Positions 31,778 to 41,269 are shown, counted from the stretch's first letter. The stretch: 50,860 bases of DNA from UBA1195 sp045598025 (GCA_045598025.1 JAZLLH010000037.1:1-50860); one strand, 5' to 3'. Made by a program: numbers and translations. The notes: generated from the sequence alone by a model not told the origin.

Positions 31778-31836
31778 AATTTGGCAGATTGAATCCGTCA
31801 AGGAAAGGGTGGAGTCTGGAAAAAATCTGCCAATTT
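31778..31836. repeat. Interrupted inverted repeat upstream of groES
   Basis: Arms AATTTGGCAGATT (31778-31790) and AATCTGCCAATTT (31824-31836) are complementary at nearly all positions, 33 bases apart, upstream of the sigma-54-like element. They could be activator-binding sites. Confidence 0.5.
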
Positions 31837-31837
31837 G

Positions 31838-32218
31838 TCAGCGACTAGCGTAGCTTATACCGGACATGTGCAGGTGGAGTTGTGTATTGATGATTTCCCC
31901 GTCGGAAATGTGCAGGGTTTCGCTCACTCCTTCGTATACCACATCCTCCCTGTTCAATTTGGCTTTGATGATCCAATCACCGTCAGCTACGTGTTTGAAT
32001 TCGAAATGCCCGTATTTGTCAGAGGTGACGACATCCTTGTTTTGCTGTTTCCCGTTGGAAAGCTGGTGTATGCTGTATACCAAGGTGCTGGCCGCCGGAT
32101 AGTCGCAGCCGTCATAGTAGTCTGTATAGGTTACTTTGCCATTAATTCCACCGTCCGGTTTGCAGGCGGTTATCGACAGCAGGCAAAAAATCAGCAGACA
32201 GAACAATCGTGTTTTCAT
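31838..32218 (-). CDS. Small lipoprotein with carboxypeptidase-regulatory-like fold
   Basis: A 126-residue lipoprotein. The signal peptide ends in a lipobox, LSITAC, with the lipidated cysteine at residue 19. The rest looks like a single transthyretin-like beta domain of the carboxypeptidase-regulatory type, with INGKVTYTDYYDG at its start and VTSDKYGHFEFKHVADGDW in its middle. Such domains are common on Bacteroidota surface proteins. No catalytic residues are seen. It starts 6 bases after the HD hydrolase gene and is probably co-transcribed with it. The function is unknown. Confidence 0.75.
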   Translation of the reverse strand: MKTRLFCLLIFCLLSITACKPDGGINGKVTYTDYYDGCDYPAASTLVYSIHQLSNGKQQNKDVVTSDKYGHFEFKHVADGDWIIKAKLNREDVVYEGVSETLHISDGEIINTQLHLHMSGISYASR

Positions 32219-32224
32219 GTTTGT

Positions 32225-32857
32225 TTATTTGTTTTCCGGTTGATGGGTCAAGGGGGTGGAGGCGGGTTTGTCCGCTCTCGAACCGAAAACTTCGTCTGTC
32301 AGTCGGACGAATTCCTGATAGGCCTCCGTGTCGGCCAGGTCGGAAAGACAATCGACCAATTGACGGTATCTCCATGCGTGGTCGGATTTGCCGTTGGGGG
32401 CATGGAAGCGTTCCCAGAGTCTGTCGCCCATCTGTCGGTAATCGCTGGCGATGGCGCGCATATTGGATAGTTTGTCGCCTATGGCAACTACTTTTACATC
32501 ATACTCCGCCTTGGCCAGTCGTTCAATACCTGCCTGTTTGCGTTTCCGCCACGTGTTTGCTTCGCCCTTCGTTTCGTTGCGGGAATCGGTTTCAGCCTCT
32601 ACCAGAGAGGCAATGCGGGAGCCGAAGGTCTCTTCCAGCTGTGCCAGCGTAACGTCGGTGTCTTCCACTGTGTCGTGGAGGACGGCGGCAGCCAGTAATT
32701 CCGGGTCATTGGTGATGCTGGCTACGATGCTGACGGCTTCCATCGGATGCACGATGTAGGGAAAACCTTTGCCTCTTCTTTCTGTTCCGGCGTGAGCGCG
32801 GACAGCGAAAAGGATGGCTTTGTCAAGAAGGCTGGTGTCAAGAGGTCCGTTAGTCAT
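32225..32857 (-). CDS. HD-domain (p)ppGpp hydrolase-like protein (small alarmone hydrolase)
   Basis: A 210-residue protein that matches the hydrolase half of RelA/SpoT (RSH) enzymes with no synthetase domain. The metal ligands are visible as H in IVHPMEAVSIV, HD in AAVLHDTVEDTDVT, and D in VVAIGDKLSNMRAI. Such stand-alone proteins (SAH, Mesh1-like) remove the 3' diphosphate from (p)ppGpp; some act on NADPH or other nucleotides. A RelA/SpoT synthetase-like gene lies about 6 kb away at 38949-40040. The activity is inferred and not certain. Confidence 0.82.
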   Translation of the reverse strand: MTNGPLDTSLLDKAILFAVRAHAGTERRGKGFPYIVHPMEAVSIVASITNDPELLAAAVLHDTVEDTDVTLAQLEETFGSRIASLVEAETDSRNETKGEANTWRKRKQAGIERLAKAEYDVKVVAIGDKLSNMRAIASDYRQMGDRLWERFHAPNGKSDHAWRYRQLVDCLSDLADTEAYQEFVRLTDEVFGSRADKPASTPLTHQPENK

Positions 32858-33010
32858 AGTGTTTTTTTACAGATTTTGAGAACGGAAGTAAAACGCGGAT
32901 TTCTGACATATATTGTTTGGATTTTCCGGAATCGGCAGACTGAACAAGCCGTTTGCAAAAAAATATCTTCGACAGGGAGAATTGGCATCATTTTATATAT
33001 AATAATATCG

Positions 33011-33018
33011 TAATTTTG
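33011..33018 (+). promoter_or_regulatory. -7 promoter element (TAATTTTG) for the macroglobulin gene
   Basis: An exact TAnnTTTG match followed by CAAAA, 96 bases before the ATG at 33115. Confidence 0.62.
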
Positions 33019-33114
33019 CAAAATCAGTTTTTGGACAAAACGCTTCCATAAGGTGCACTGTCTTGTCCGAAAATCAAAAGGCAGTTAAATTCAGAATTCA
33101 TCAAAAATGCTGAT

Positions 33115-36100
33115 ATGGATTACGTCAGGAAAACATGCATGTGCATAGCCTTTGCGCTTTCCTTAGGGACAGCCTTCGGCCAGAAAATGCAGCCCACGGA
33201 TTGGGCTCGGGAATGGAAGAACATCGATGAACTGATCAGCAAGCAGTCCTTCAAGACCGCTTATTCCCAAACACAGACACTGTTGGGTGTGGCCCGCAAA
33301 CATCACGATTCACGCAATCTGCTGATTGCTGCCTACAAGAGAGAGCAGATTGCTTCCGCTTTCATGGAAGACGCTTCCGATTCAGCGCTGTCCCTCTATC
33401 AGTCGATACTGCCGGAACTGCAGGCAACCGACCGGGCTCTCTGCCACGGACTGTTGGCTGTGTTCTACGACCGTTATCTGATAATGCACAGATGGCAGAT
33501 TGCTCAGAATGAAGAAACGGACGAGGCGGATGCCGATTACAAACTATGGTCGGAAAATCGTTTCCGGAAAGTCATGGCAGACCATTTTGCAGCGGCTCTG
33601 TCCGATCCGCGTACGCTGCAGCACAGCGATGTCCACGATGTGGAACTTCTTTGCAGCAAAGGTTCGGATGCGGAATACATGGTCAGTCCTACTGTTTACG
33701 ATCTGTTGATGCAGACGGCTGCCAGCTGCAGTGATAATCCGGATGAAAAGCTCCGCATTTACGAACAGTTGCTTGATTTTCATAGTGGAGAAAACAACGG
33801 TCTTGTTACCATCAGTCTTGAACTGCAGCGTCTGAAAGTATTGGAAGGCATGCCCGGAAAATCGGTCTCACTCGAAAACTATCAGCAGCTCATCCACCGT
33901 TATCGCCACACACATTGCGAGTGGGTGACGCTCCTCTATGAGCATGCAGCATCATTCTGCCGGATGCAGCGGGACCTTGTTCGGGCCAAAGCCTATTGCG
34001 ACACGGCCGTGTCCCTTTTCCCCGAAAGTGAGGGGGGAAAGAACTGTCTGAACATGCGGAACGCCATTGTAGCGCCCCATGTGGAAGTGCGGATGAATGG
34101 GAATGAAGTACCGGATCGCGATTTGCTGGTCGTGCTCTCTTGCCGCAATGTCGATACGGCGTATTACCGCATAGTGAAACAAGTGGAGAGTATCAAGGGA
34201 AACACTATGGAAGAACAGCTTGATTTCCTGCTCAAACAGCCGGTTGTTCAGTCGGGATTTCAGGTTCTGCCTTCCCGCAGCGATTATCTGGATCAGGAGG
34301 TCTATGCCTATTTGCCGCCTCTGCCGTCCGGAAGGTATTGCCTCTTGGTTTCTTCCTCTCGCAATTTTAAAACCGACGGTTTGGTATACAGTGATTTTAT
34401 CTGTTGTGATGCTGTGCTTATCTCCGCTGCTCCTGCCTTCGGATTCAATGAAGGATACCTCATTTCCCGTACGACAGGACGTCCCATTGTCGGTCATACC
34501 CTCAAGGCATTCAGTTACGAAAAAGGCAAAAAAGTGTTTTGTGCCGGTCCGGTAAAGACGGATTCCAACGGATTTTACCGTTTTGAAAATCTGAAGAGAA
34601 GCAGTGCAATGACAGAAGTGGTTTATCAAGGAGTGACCCTTCCCTGGCAGTACATTTTCAATTCTTCTCAGAGAAATGCGAAAAAAAATACGGATCTGCG
34701 TGCTTTTACCGATCGTCCGGTCTATAAGCCGGGAGATACCGTTTTCTTTTCCGTCCTCTGTTTTTATGAAGGGGAAAAAGTGGCATCCGGAACTCGGGTG
34801 AAAGTTGTGCTCCAGGATCCCAACTACCGTGCATTGGATACTCTACAGCTGATATCCGATGAAATGGGACTCTGTCAGGGTCGTTTTCATATTCCCGAAA
34901 ACGGCTTGCCGGGAAACTATGAGTTGCGAATGGAAACCACCCAGAACGGCTACAGTAGACAGATGATAAGAGTGGAAGCCTACAAAAAGCCTCAATTTCT
35001 GATCAGCCTCAAGGAGGAATCCGTAACGTACCGCTTCGGTGAGCCTGCGTATGTGGAAGGCCAGGCAGTTTCTTACAGCGAAGTGCCTGTCCAAGGGGCC
35101 AAGGTTGTCTACCGGGTGGAACGTCGCATTCCGCTTTTCCCATGGTACAGAATGAACGTTTCCTATGCCCGGTCGGAGGTAGTGGCTTCGGGTGAACTGA
35201 CGACCGATGCCCAGGGATTGTTCCGCATCGGTTTTATCCCTCTGCCTGATTCGACGTATCAGGGATTGCGCCATCCGCTGTACGCATTTCACATTTTTGC
35301 CGATGTTACCGACATCAATGGTGAGACCCATGCGATGACTCATACTCTTTATGTGGGGCAGGGAAACCATATCGGCATAGTGGCGGACGATGAGAACTCG
35401 GAATTTGAGCATTTTTCCTTTGCTTACTATAACTATCAGAACGAACGGATGGAGACGCAGGCAAATGTGTCCGTAGAAAAACTGCGCATTCCCGAAGCAG
35501 GTTTGTCTCACCCGATATCGGACAGCATGGCCGTCCACTCGCTGACTCGCGAAGAATTCCGTCAGCGTTTTCCGCTGATAGCCTACAATCCGGCCGAACT
35601 TTCTGCTGCGAACTGGGCCGTTGAACGGACGGTATTTTCCGCTTCCGTCCGTACTTCTCTGAAGGAAGACAGCCAACTGCAGCTGCCTCGTTTGGAATCG
35701 GGAATCTACCGTTTGAAAGTGTCGGCGGTTGATTCGTTGACAGGGGACACCATCGAAAGCAAGCGCATTGTTACTCTGGTTCGTCCGCAGGATCAGAAGG
35801 TACCGAGCCCCGGACTGTTGTGGAGCAGCGTATCTTCCATGAGTTGCGAGCCTGGGGATACACTCGTCCTTCGTGTGGGCACCCGCTATCGCGATGTGAC
35901 AGCCTACTGTGTAATCAGCTATGATCAGCAGGTGTACGGGCGTTATTGCATATCTCTTTCCCAAGAGACGAAAACGCTCCGCATACCGGTGAAAGAGGAA
36001 CTCTTGGGCGGTTTCCATGTTGAAATTTTTTCCGTAAAGGAAAATGTGGATTGTAGGAAAACCTATAATATAACTGTACCCTACGTACACAAACAACTCC

Positions 36101-38952
36101 GTATCCGCATGGAAAGTTTCCGGGATCACCTGCAGCCGGGAGAAACAGAAAACTGGCGCATCGCAATTGAAGCACCCCGAAAAGAGGAAGCCGTGAAAGC
36201 AGCGCTGCAGTTGACGATGTACGATGCTGCTCTTGACAGTTATGCTCTCCTTGATTGGTCTTTCTCTCCCTGGAAGCAGCATGCGTCTCTCGGTGTTTTT
36301 TCTTCCACCACGAGCCTTTCCTACAGCCGAAACTGGTTGTTCAGCAGACCGGTCGTTTTTTCCTATCAGGGAACGCATCCGACGGAATGGACTCTCGGCA
36401 GTGCCATTTTCAGCCAGGTCAACCGGTTCATGAAATCGTATGCAATGTGTGAGGAAGCGTACGAATGTGATGGAATAGTCAGTACGTCCGCTTACGCGTC
36501 CAAACAGGCGAACGGGGCGGTCATGGAAGTGGCTGCAGGAGTATTTACCGATGCAGAATCCGCGCATGGATTTAAATTTGACGAAGCAGAAAAAGCAGAA
36601 GCAGAAGAAGAGTTTGCAGAAAACAATCGGGAGGAGATGCTGCGCAAGAATCTCAACACCTTGGCCTTTTTCCGTCCGAATCTTCGTACGGAATCTGACG
36701 GGTCGGTGGAGGTTTCGTTCACGGTGCCCGAAGCCCTTACCCGCTGGACCATCCTCGGTATGGCGCATACGGAAGATTTGAACGTGGGACATTTCCAAGG
36801 CAGTTTGATTACCCAGAAAAGCCTTATGGTTCAGCCGTATATGCCGCGATTCGTCCGGGAAGGCGATTCGTTGCAGTTGCAGTACAAGATTTCCAACGTC
36901 ACCGATGCGGACGAAACCGTCAAGGTATCGCTCCGTCTCAACGATGCGTTGGCAGATACGGTTTTCCTGAATCAGGAACAAGACATGGCCGTTCCTGCCA
37001 AAAGCTCTGTCTCTGTTTCATTTCCCGTTTTGCTGCCGTCCAAGGCAGCGCCCCGGCTGCTTATCTACCAGGTCGTGGCCCGGGGAAGCCTTTCGAGTGA
37101 CGGAGAACAAGGAGCCCTTCCTGTACTCACTCAACGGCAGTTGGTTACGGTCAGCCGTTCCCTGTATCTCAAGGGTGCCGGGAAAAAACAATACGATCTG
37201 TCATCACTCACGCAGACTTCCGAAGCCTCGGCATCCCACTCACCCCAACTGCTCAAGGTGGAGTTTGTATCTCATCCTCTCTGGTTTGCCGTGCAGGCCT
37301 TGCCTTATGTTCAGGAAAAGGAAAATCCTTCACACATCTATCTGTTCAACGCCGTATACACCCAATCCTTATCGTCTTTCATCCTGGAGAGAAATCCCTC
37401 CATTTCTGCTGTGTTCCGTCAATGGGAAAAGGATACGGAGAATGCTCCCGTTTCCCCTTTGGAAAAAAATACGGAGATAAAACAGTTGCTGTCGGAGGAA
37501 TCTCCCTGGCTATGCGAAAGCGAGCAGGAGACGGAACGCATCAAGCGCATAATCCGTTATTTTGATACGGAAAGTCTGCAACGGTCAGTAGCGGAAAGCG
37601 AAAAACGCCTCTTTGTCGGACAGCGTGCCGATGGCTCCTGGAGTTGGATGCCCGGTGACCGCGTCGGCAATCTCCACATTACGCAGTATATCCTTAAAGG
37701 CTACGGACACATGCGTCTTCTTCTCGGAAAACAGGGAAATGAAAAGGCCTTGGGAAAGGCCGTCGCCTATGTGGATGCGGAACAGAACAAAATTTACCGT
37801 CAAATCAAAAAAAGCCGTCTTAGTGAGCCCGTCAACCTGGAATACCTTTACATGCGCAGTTTTTATCCGAACGAAAAATTTGCTTCGACAGCACGCGAAG
37901 CCTATGATTTTTTCTACAGCAATGCTTTGAAACACTACACGGATTATCAGGATTTATACAGTCGGGCGCTTTTGGCCATGGTGTTTTACCGTCATGGTGA
38001 CCGCAAGCAGGCCGAAGACATTCTCCGCCGCTTGGAGGAATGTGCCCTCACTGATGATGAAATGGGCATGTACTGGCGTGACAATGTGGCCGACTGCTGG
38101 TGGTATCATCGTCCCATAGAAACCCAAAGTCTGCTTATACAGGCTTTCTCCGAAATTGCTCCGGGTTCCGGGTCGGTGGATCTCATGAAACAATGGCTGC
38201 TCAAACAGAAGCAGAGTACGGCCTGGTCTTCGGATGTAGCCACCGTAGATGCCGTTACAGCGCTTTTGTCGGGGCGGGAAAGCAAACTGTCGACACAGAC
38301 TCCGGACCGGATTTCCGTAGCCGGACACGAAATCAGGACCGGGGTGCAGGCGGGTACGGGCTATCAGTCTCAGACGTGGCAGGGATCCGAGTTGCAGGAA
38401 ATACTCCGCGATTTCCGTCACAAGGATGCGCAACTGCTCGTTGACAAAGCCACGGACAACATTGCCTGGGGAGCGGCCTATTATCAGTATTGGGAGGATA
38501 TGGACAAGATTCCGGCTTCCGAGACGGGTATCACGCTCCGTCGTCAGCTTTTCGTCGTTCAAGCCGACGGTTCGTTGTCTGAAGTCCCGCTGACGGTTTC
38601 CGGAAGCCAGAGTGCTTTGAAAGTAGGGCAGAGGGTCCGGATGCGGGTGCTGATCTCCTGCGACCGCAACCTTGAATATGTTGAAATGCGGGAGAACCGT
38701 GCCAGTGGTCTGGAACCTGTCAGTACAGGCAGCGGTTGGCACTGGAACGCGGGCTTGAGTTATTATGCTGCCATTCGTGACGCGTCCACGAGTTTCTTCA
38801 TGAATCGCTTGGATAAGGGGAAATATGTCATAGAGTATGATGCCTACGTTACCCATTCCGGAACGTTTACTTTGGCACCCATCGTTGTGCAATGTCTCTA
38901 TGCACCCGAATTCAGAGCAACATCCACAGGTGCCAGCATCGGAGTCGATTAA
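33115..38952 (+). CDS. Alpha-2-macroglobulin-like protein, no thioester
   Basis: A 1945-residue exported protein. A signal peptide (residues 1-23, ending GTAFGQ) is followed by a helical N-terminal region of about 300 residues, then macroglobulin-like beta domains. The MG2 element TDRPVYKPGDTVFFSV is near residue 532, and the A2M element VSFTVPEALTRWTILGMAHT near residue 1205. An alpha-toroid region (about 1390-1700, for example VGQRADGSWSWMPGD) and C-terminal beta domains follow. The thioester motif CxEQ expected near the toroid start is missing (KENPSH there). An acidic stretch of E, A and K near 1160 may be the flexible bait. It probably acts in the periplasm or at the surface as a protease trap or structural factor. 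It ends 4 bases into the convergent synthetase gene. Confidence 0.85.
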   Translation: MDYVRKTCMCIAFALSLGTAFGQKMQPTDWAREWKNIDELISKQSFKTAYSQTQTLLGVARKHHDSRNLLIAAYKREQIASAFMEDASDSALSLYQSILPELQATDRALCHGLLAVFYDRYLIMHRWQIAQNEETDEADADYKLWSENRFRKVMADHFAAALSDPRTLQHSDVHDVELLCSKGSDAEYMVSPTVYDLLMQTAASCSDNPDEKLRIYEQLLDFHSGENNGLVTISLELQRLKVLEGMPGKSVSLENYQQLIHRYRHTHCEWVTLLYEHAASFCRMQRDLVRAKAYCDTAVSLFPESEGGKNCLNMRNAIVAPHVEVRMNGNEVPDRDLLVVLSCRNVDTAYYRIVKQVESIKGNTMEEQLDFLLKQPVVQSGFQVLPSRSDYLDQEVYAYLPPLPSGRYCLLVSSSRNFKTDGLVYSDFICCDAVLISAAPAFGFNEGYLISRTTGRPIVGHTLKAFSYEKGKKVFCAGPVKTDSNGFYRFENLKRSSAMTEVVYQGVTLPWQYIFNSSQRNAKKNTDLRAFTDRPVYKPGDTVFFSVLCFYEGEKVASGTRVKVVLQDPNYRALDTLQLISDEMGLCQGRFHIPENGLPGNYELRMETTQNGYSRQMIRVEAYKKPQFLISLKEESVTYRFGEPAYVEGQAVSYSEVPVQGAKVVYRVERRIPLFPWYRMNVSYARSEVVASGELTTDAQGLFRIGFIPLPDSTYQGLRHPLYAFHIFADVTDINGETHAMTHTLYVGQGNHIGIVADDENSEFEHFSFAYYNYQNERMETQANVSVEKLRIPEAGLSHPISDSMAVHSLTREEFRQRFPLIAYNPAELSAANWAVERTVFSASVRTSLKEDSQLQLPRLESGIYRLKVSAVDSLTGDTIESKRIVTLVRPQDQKVPSPGLLWSSVSSMSCEPGDTLVLRVGTRYRDVTAYCVISYDQQVYGRYCISLSQETKTLRIPVKEELLGGFHVEIFSVKENVDCRKTYNITVPYVHKQLRIRMESFRDHLQPGETENWRIAIEAPRKEEAVKAALQLTMYDAALDSYALLDWSFSPWKQHASLGVFSSTTSLSYSRNWLFSRPVVFSYQGTHPTEWTLGSAIFSQVNRFMKSYAMCEEAYECDGIVSTSAYASKQANGAVMEVAAGVFTDAESAHGFKFDEAEKAEAEEEFAENNREEMLRKNLNTLAFFRPNLRTESDGSVEVSFTVPEALTRWTILGMAHTEDLNVGHFQGSLITQKSLMVQPYMPRFVREGDSLQLQYKISNVTDADETVKVSLRLNDALADTVFLNQEQDMAVPAKSSVSVSFPVLLPSKAAPRLLIYQVVARGSLSSDGEQGALPVLTQRQLVTVSRSLYLKGAGKKQYDLSSLTQTSEASASHSPQLLKVEFVSHPLWFAVQALPYVQEKENPSHIYLFNAVYTQSLSSFILERNPSISAVFRQWEKDTENAPVSPLEKNTEIKQLLSEESPWLCESEQETERIKRIIRYFDTESLQRSVAESEKRLFVGQRADGSWSWMPGDRVGNLHITQYILKGYGHMRLLLGKQGNEKALGKAVAYVDAEQNKIYRQIKKSRLSEPVNLEYLYMRSFYPNEKFASTAREAYDFFYSNALKHYTDYQDLYSRALLAMVFYRHGDRKQAEDILRRLEECALTDDEMGMYWRDNVADCWWYHRPIETQSLLIQAFSEIAPGSGSVDLMKQWLLKQKQSTAWSSDVATVDAVTALLSGRESKLSTQTPDRISVAGHEIRTGVQAGTGYQSQTWQGSELQEILRDFRHKDAQLLVDKATDNIAWGAAYYQYWEDMDKIPASETGITLRRQLFVVQADGSLSEVPLTVSGSQSALKVGQRVRMRVLISCDRNLEYVEMRENRASGLEPVSTGSGWHWNAGLSYYAAIRDASTSFFMNRLDKGKYVIEYDAYVTHSGTFTLAPIVVQCLYAPEFRATSTGASIGVD

Positions 38953-40040
38953 GGAATGCAGTTGATTTTTTGTGCCTGTCTGTAGATTCGCTCTGCGCGG
39001 CAGTGGTTCTGTCCGGGATTTCCTCCGAAGGAATTGAGCAGCAGTTCCAGCCCTGGAATTCCACCTCCCTTGGACAGTACGTACACGCAGCAGAGATTCT
39101 GCAGGGCTAAGGAAAGGGCTACAATATCGAGGTCCGTGCCGGAAATCTGGTGCAGGGCCAGCTGATAAGCTCTTTCGCTGTATTCTCTGATCAGGGATTC
39201 TACTTCGCCAAGAGAACGGAAACGCATGTTTACCAGAACGTTCAGATAGGGCATGAGATTGTCTTCATAGATTTCGGCCTGATTGATGGATGCGATTTTT
39301 TCTATGAGTTTTTTGAAAGGGCGCAGCTGAAGGTATGTCCGGAAAGTATCCCCATTGAGCGGAACATGGCTAAAATCTCCGTTTTCCACCAGGGCACTCA
39401 CCTTTCGGCGGTAATCCGTTATCTCCATGCGGATGCGGCTGAACTGTTCGTCAGCCAGTTCCAGCATTCCGGCAATACGGTTCATGTTGCGCAGGTGTTC
39501 CTTTGGAATTTCCACACCGGATTTGTAGCCGGTGTCGTGGTACATGGTGGCCCATGCGTGTTGCAGGGCTGTGCGCATCTGTAACTCAAAACGGAATTCG
39601 TTCAGTTCCGGACAGGATTCGTCACGATACAGGGTTGGGGGAATACGGCAGACGTAGTGCAATGACATGTAGCCGAAGCGGTCCAAGTCCGGCATTTTCC
39701 GTTTGTCCACTGAATTGCTCCAGTCCACATCGAAGATTTTTTCCATCAGGGCTGCAATTTTGTCTACTTCGTCTGTATAAAAGGCAATGACGCGGGCACC
39801 CAAAATATCGGTAATGTCGGACAGAGAACGGTATTTGTGTCCTTTCAGTTCCAATTTTCCAGCCAGGCTATCCTCCGTTTTGACACGCAGTTCGATGGCG
39901 TTTACATACAGATGATTGTTATGGATGCACTCTTCCAGATGCTGGGATACGATAGCCTGCATTTTTTCAAAAACGGGAATATGCTGCCGATATTCATCCA
40001 GAATGAGCTGAGAATGAGAATCCAAACAATGACTGTCCAT
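38949..40040 (-). CDS. RelA/SpoT-type (p)ppGpp synthetase domain protein
   Basis: A 363-residue protein with a RelA/SpoT nucleotidyltransferase domain (about residues 40-185). It shows the lysine-rich segment RVKTEDSLAGKLELKGHKY, the metal-binding strand DILGARVIAFYTDEV, GYMSLHYVCR and FELQMRTALQHAWATMYHD. There is no HD hydrolase domain and no TGS or ACT domain. The remaining 170 residues form a helical region with no known match by eye. It should transfer pyrophosphate from ATP to GTP or GDP; other pyrophosphorylated nucleotides are possible. It is the last gene of the partner-switching operon, two bases after the lipid kinase. Confidence 0.82.
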   Translation of the reverse strand: MDSHCLDSHSQLILDEYRQHIPVFEKMQAIVSQHLEECIHNNHLYVNAIELRVKTEDSLAGKLELKGHKYRSLSDITDILGARVIAFYTDEVDKIAALMEKIFDVDWSNSVDKRKMPDLDRFGYMSLHYVCRIPPTLYRDESCPELNEFRFELQMRTALQHAWATMYHDTGYKSGVEIPKEHLRNMNRIAGMLELADEQFSRIRMEITDYRRKVSALVENGDFSHVPLNGDTFRTYLQLRPFKKLIEKIASINQAEIYEDNLMPYLNVLVNMRFRSLGEVESLIREYSERAYQLALHQISGTDLDIVALSLALQNLCCVYVLSKGGGIPGLELLLNSFGGNPGQNHCRAERIYRQAQKINCIP

Positions 40041-40042
40041 GA

Positions 40043-40945
40043 TTATTGCTTTTGAGGAATCCGCAGACGGACTGCCTGCGGAAGTATTTCAATGTCGAAA
40101 TGGGAACCCGGCAAGGGTTCACCATCCAAATATAATTCAATGAGATTGGGCGAACTTACGCTGACTTTCCGGGCCTGACGGTATAGTATTTTTTTTCGGA
40201 AACGGGCGTCATCCAAATGGCGGCCTTGGGTATAGGCCGGAAGCAGTCGGATGAAATGCAGCAGGGACATTGTCCGGAGGTAGCACACTTCTATCAGTCC
40301 GTCGTTGTTCAGGGCACGCGGGGCACAGCAGAATTCGCTTCCTACGTACTTCCCGTTGCCCAGGGTGCAGAGAAGCATCCGTTTTTTTCCCAGTTTTTCT
40401 CCGTCCGCCCAGACCTGTATGCGATTGAACCGCCCGGTGAAAATAGCCTTGAATACACCGATGCGGTAAGCATTTTTTGTTTTTCCTTTCGCCATCAGCA
40501 GGTTGGCCGTTTTTCCCACAACGGAGTCGAAACCGAAGTTGCATACATTGATGCAGTAGTTGTCATTGACCCGTATGGCATCTATCTGCAGGTCTTCGCC
40601 TTGCAGCAGTTTTTTTACATCAGAAAAACAATGGTCGGGATAGTATTTGATAAAATCGTTAGCCCCTCCACCAATGGAAAGAATGCCCAAGGTTTTGTGC
40701 CCGAATCCGATCAGTCCCGAAGCCACTTCATTAATCATGCCGTTGCCGCCGCAGGCAACAAAGCAGACTTCTTCGGCCGGATGCAAATCGCAGTACACCC
40801 GTACGTAACGGGTGGCGTCTCCCATGCCTTCCGTTTCATATACTTCATACAGACATCCGGAACCGGCATCGGCCAATTGCCGCAGAATATCCTGTTGGGT
40901 CGCCAGTTTGTCCTGTCGGCCATTGAGTATGAAAATATATTTCAT
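40043..40945 (-). CDS. Diacylglycerol kinase-family lipid kinase
   Basis: A 300-residue DAGK-catalytic-family protein (YegS/DgkB type). The nucleotide-binding motif is present as FVACGGNGMINEVASGL, where the usual GGDGT is GGNGM, an unusual change of the aspartate. SIGGGANDFIKYY and the C-terminal LYLDGEPLPG are typical. It phosphorylates a lipid hydroxyl (diacylglycerol, sphingosine-like base or similar) at the cytoplasmic membrane face if active. It overlaps the STAS gene by 4 bases (ATGA), so translation is coupled. The altered loop raises doubt about catalytic strength. Confidence 0.82.
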   Translation of the reverse strand: MKYIFILNGRQDKLATQQDILRQLADAGSGCLYEVYETEGMGDATRYVRVYCDLHPAEEVCFVACGGNGMINEVASGLIGFGHKTLGILSIGGGANDFIKYYPDHCFSDVKKLLQGEDLQIDAIRVNDNYCINVCNFGFDSVVGKTANLLMAKGKTKNAYRIGVFKAIFTGRFNRIQVWADGEKLGKKRMLLCTLGNGKYVGSEFCCAPRALNNDGLIEVCYLRTMSLLHFIRLLPAYTQGRHLDDARFRKKILYRQARKVSVSSPNLIELYLDGEPLPGSHFDIEILPQAVRLRIPQKQ

Positions 40946-41244
40946 AAAATGGTGATGATATTTGAAAAACCGGTGATGTCGAAAACCTCTTTCACTTGCG
41001 GTTTCATGTGCGTCATCACCATTTTTCCACCCCGGCTGCTGACATTTTTCTGCAATGTCAGAAAGATGCGCAGCCCTTGGGAAGAAGTATATTCCATATC
41101 GGTGCAGTCCAGTTCAATATCGGGATTCTCCAATTGCATCAGGGGTACGATGTCTTTTTGAAACTGGTCGGCATTGGTGGTATCCAGACGTCCGCGAAGC
41201 ACGGCAATGGTTTTGGAACCTTCTTGTTTGATTGTGATTTCCAT
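40942..41244 (-). CDS. STAS-domain anti-sigma-factor antagonist (RsbV/SpoIIAA-like)
   Basis: A 100-residue single-domain STAS protein. VAVLRGRLDTTNAD-like strand 1 (AVLRGRLDTTNADQF) and the phosphorylation loop MEYTSSQGLRIFL are clear; S55 is the likely phosphorylated serine. In partner switching, the dephosphorylated form binds the kinase and releases its target. The kinase and phosphatase genes lie immediately upstream. No sigma factor gene is present in the operon, so the downstream target is unknown. Confidence 0.9.
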   Translation of the reverse strand: MEITIKQEGSKTIAVLRGRLDTTNADQFQKDIVPLMQLENPDIELDCTDMEYTSSQGLRIFLTLQKNVSSRGGKMVMTHMKPQVKEVFDITGFSNIITIL

Positions 41245-41269
41245 ATTTTTTGTCTTTATTGTTTTCTAA

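Noticed and set aside
31697..31837. CIRCE/HrcA element upstream of groES
   Set aside because: No TTAGCACTC-N9-GAGTGCTAA or close form was found on either strand.
34843..36981. Open frame of 712 codons antisense to the macroglobulin gene
   Set aside because: It lies entirely inside a coherent 1945-residue protein on the other strand, has no promoter box or family match, and its composition is that of a reversed coding strand.
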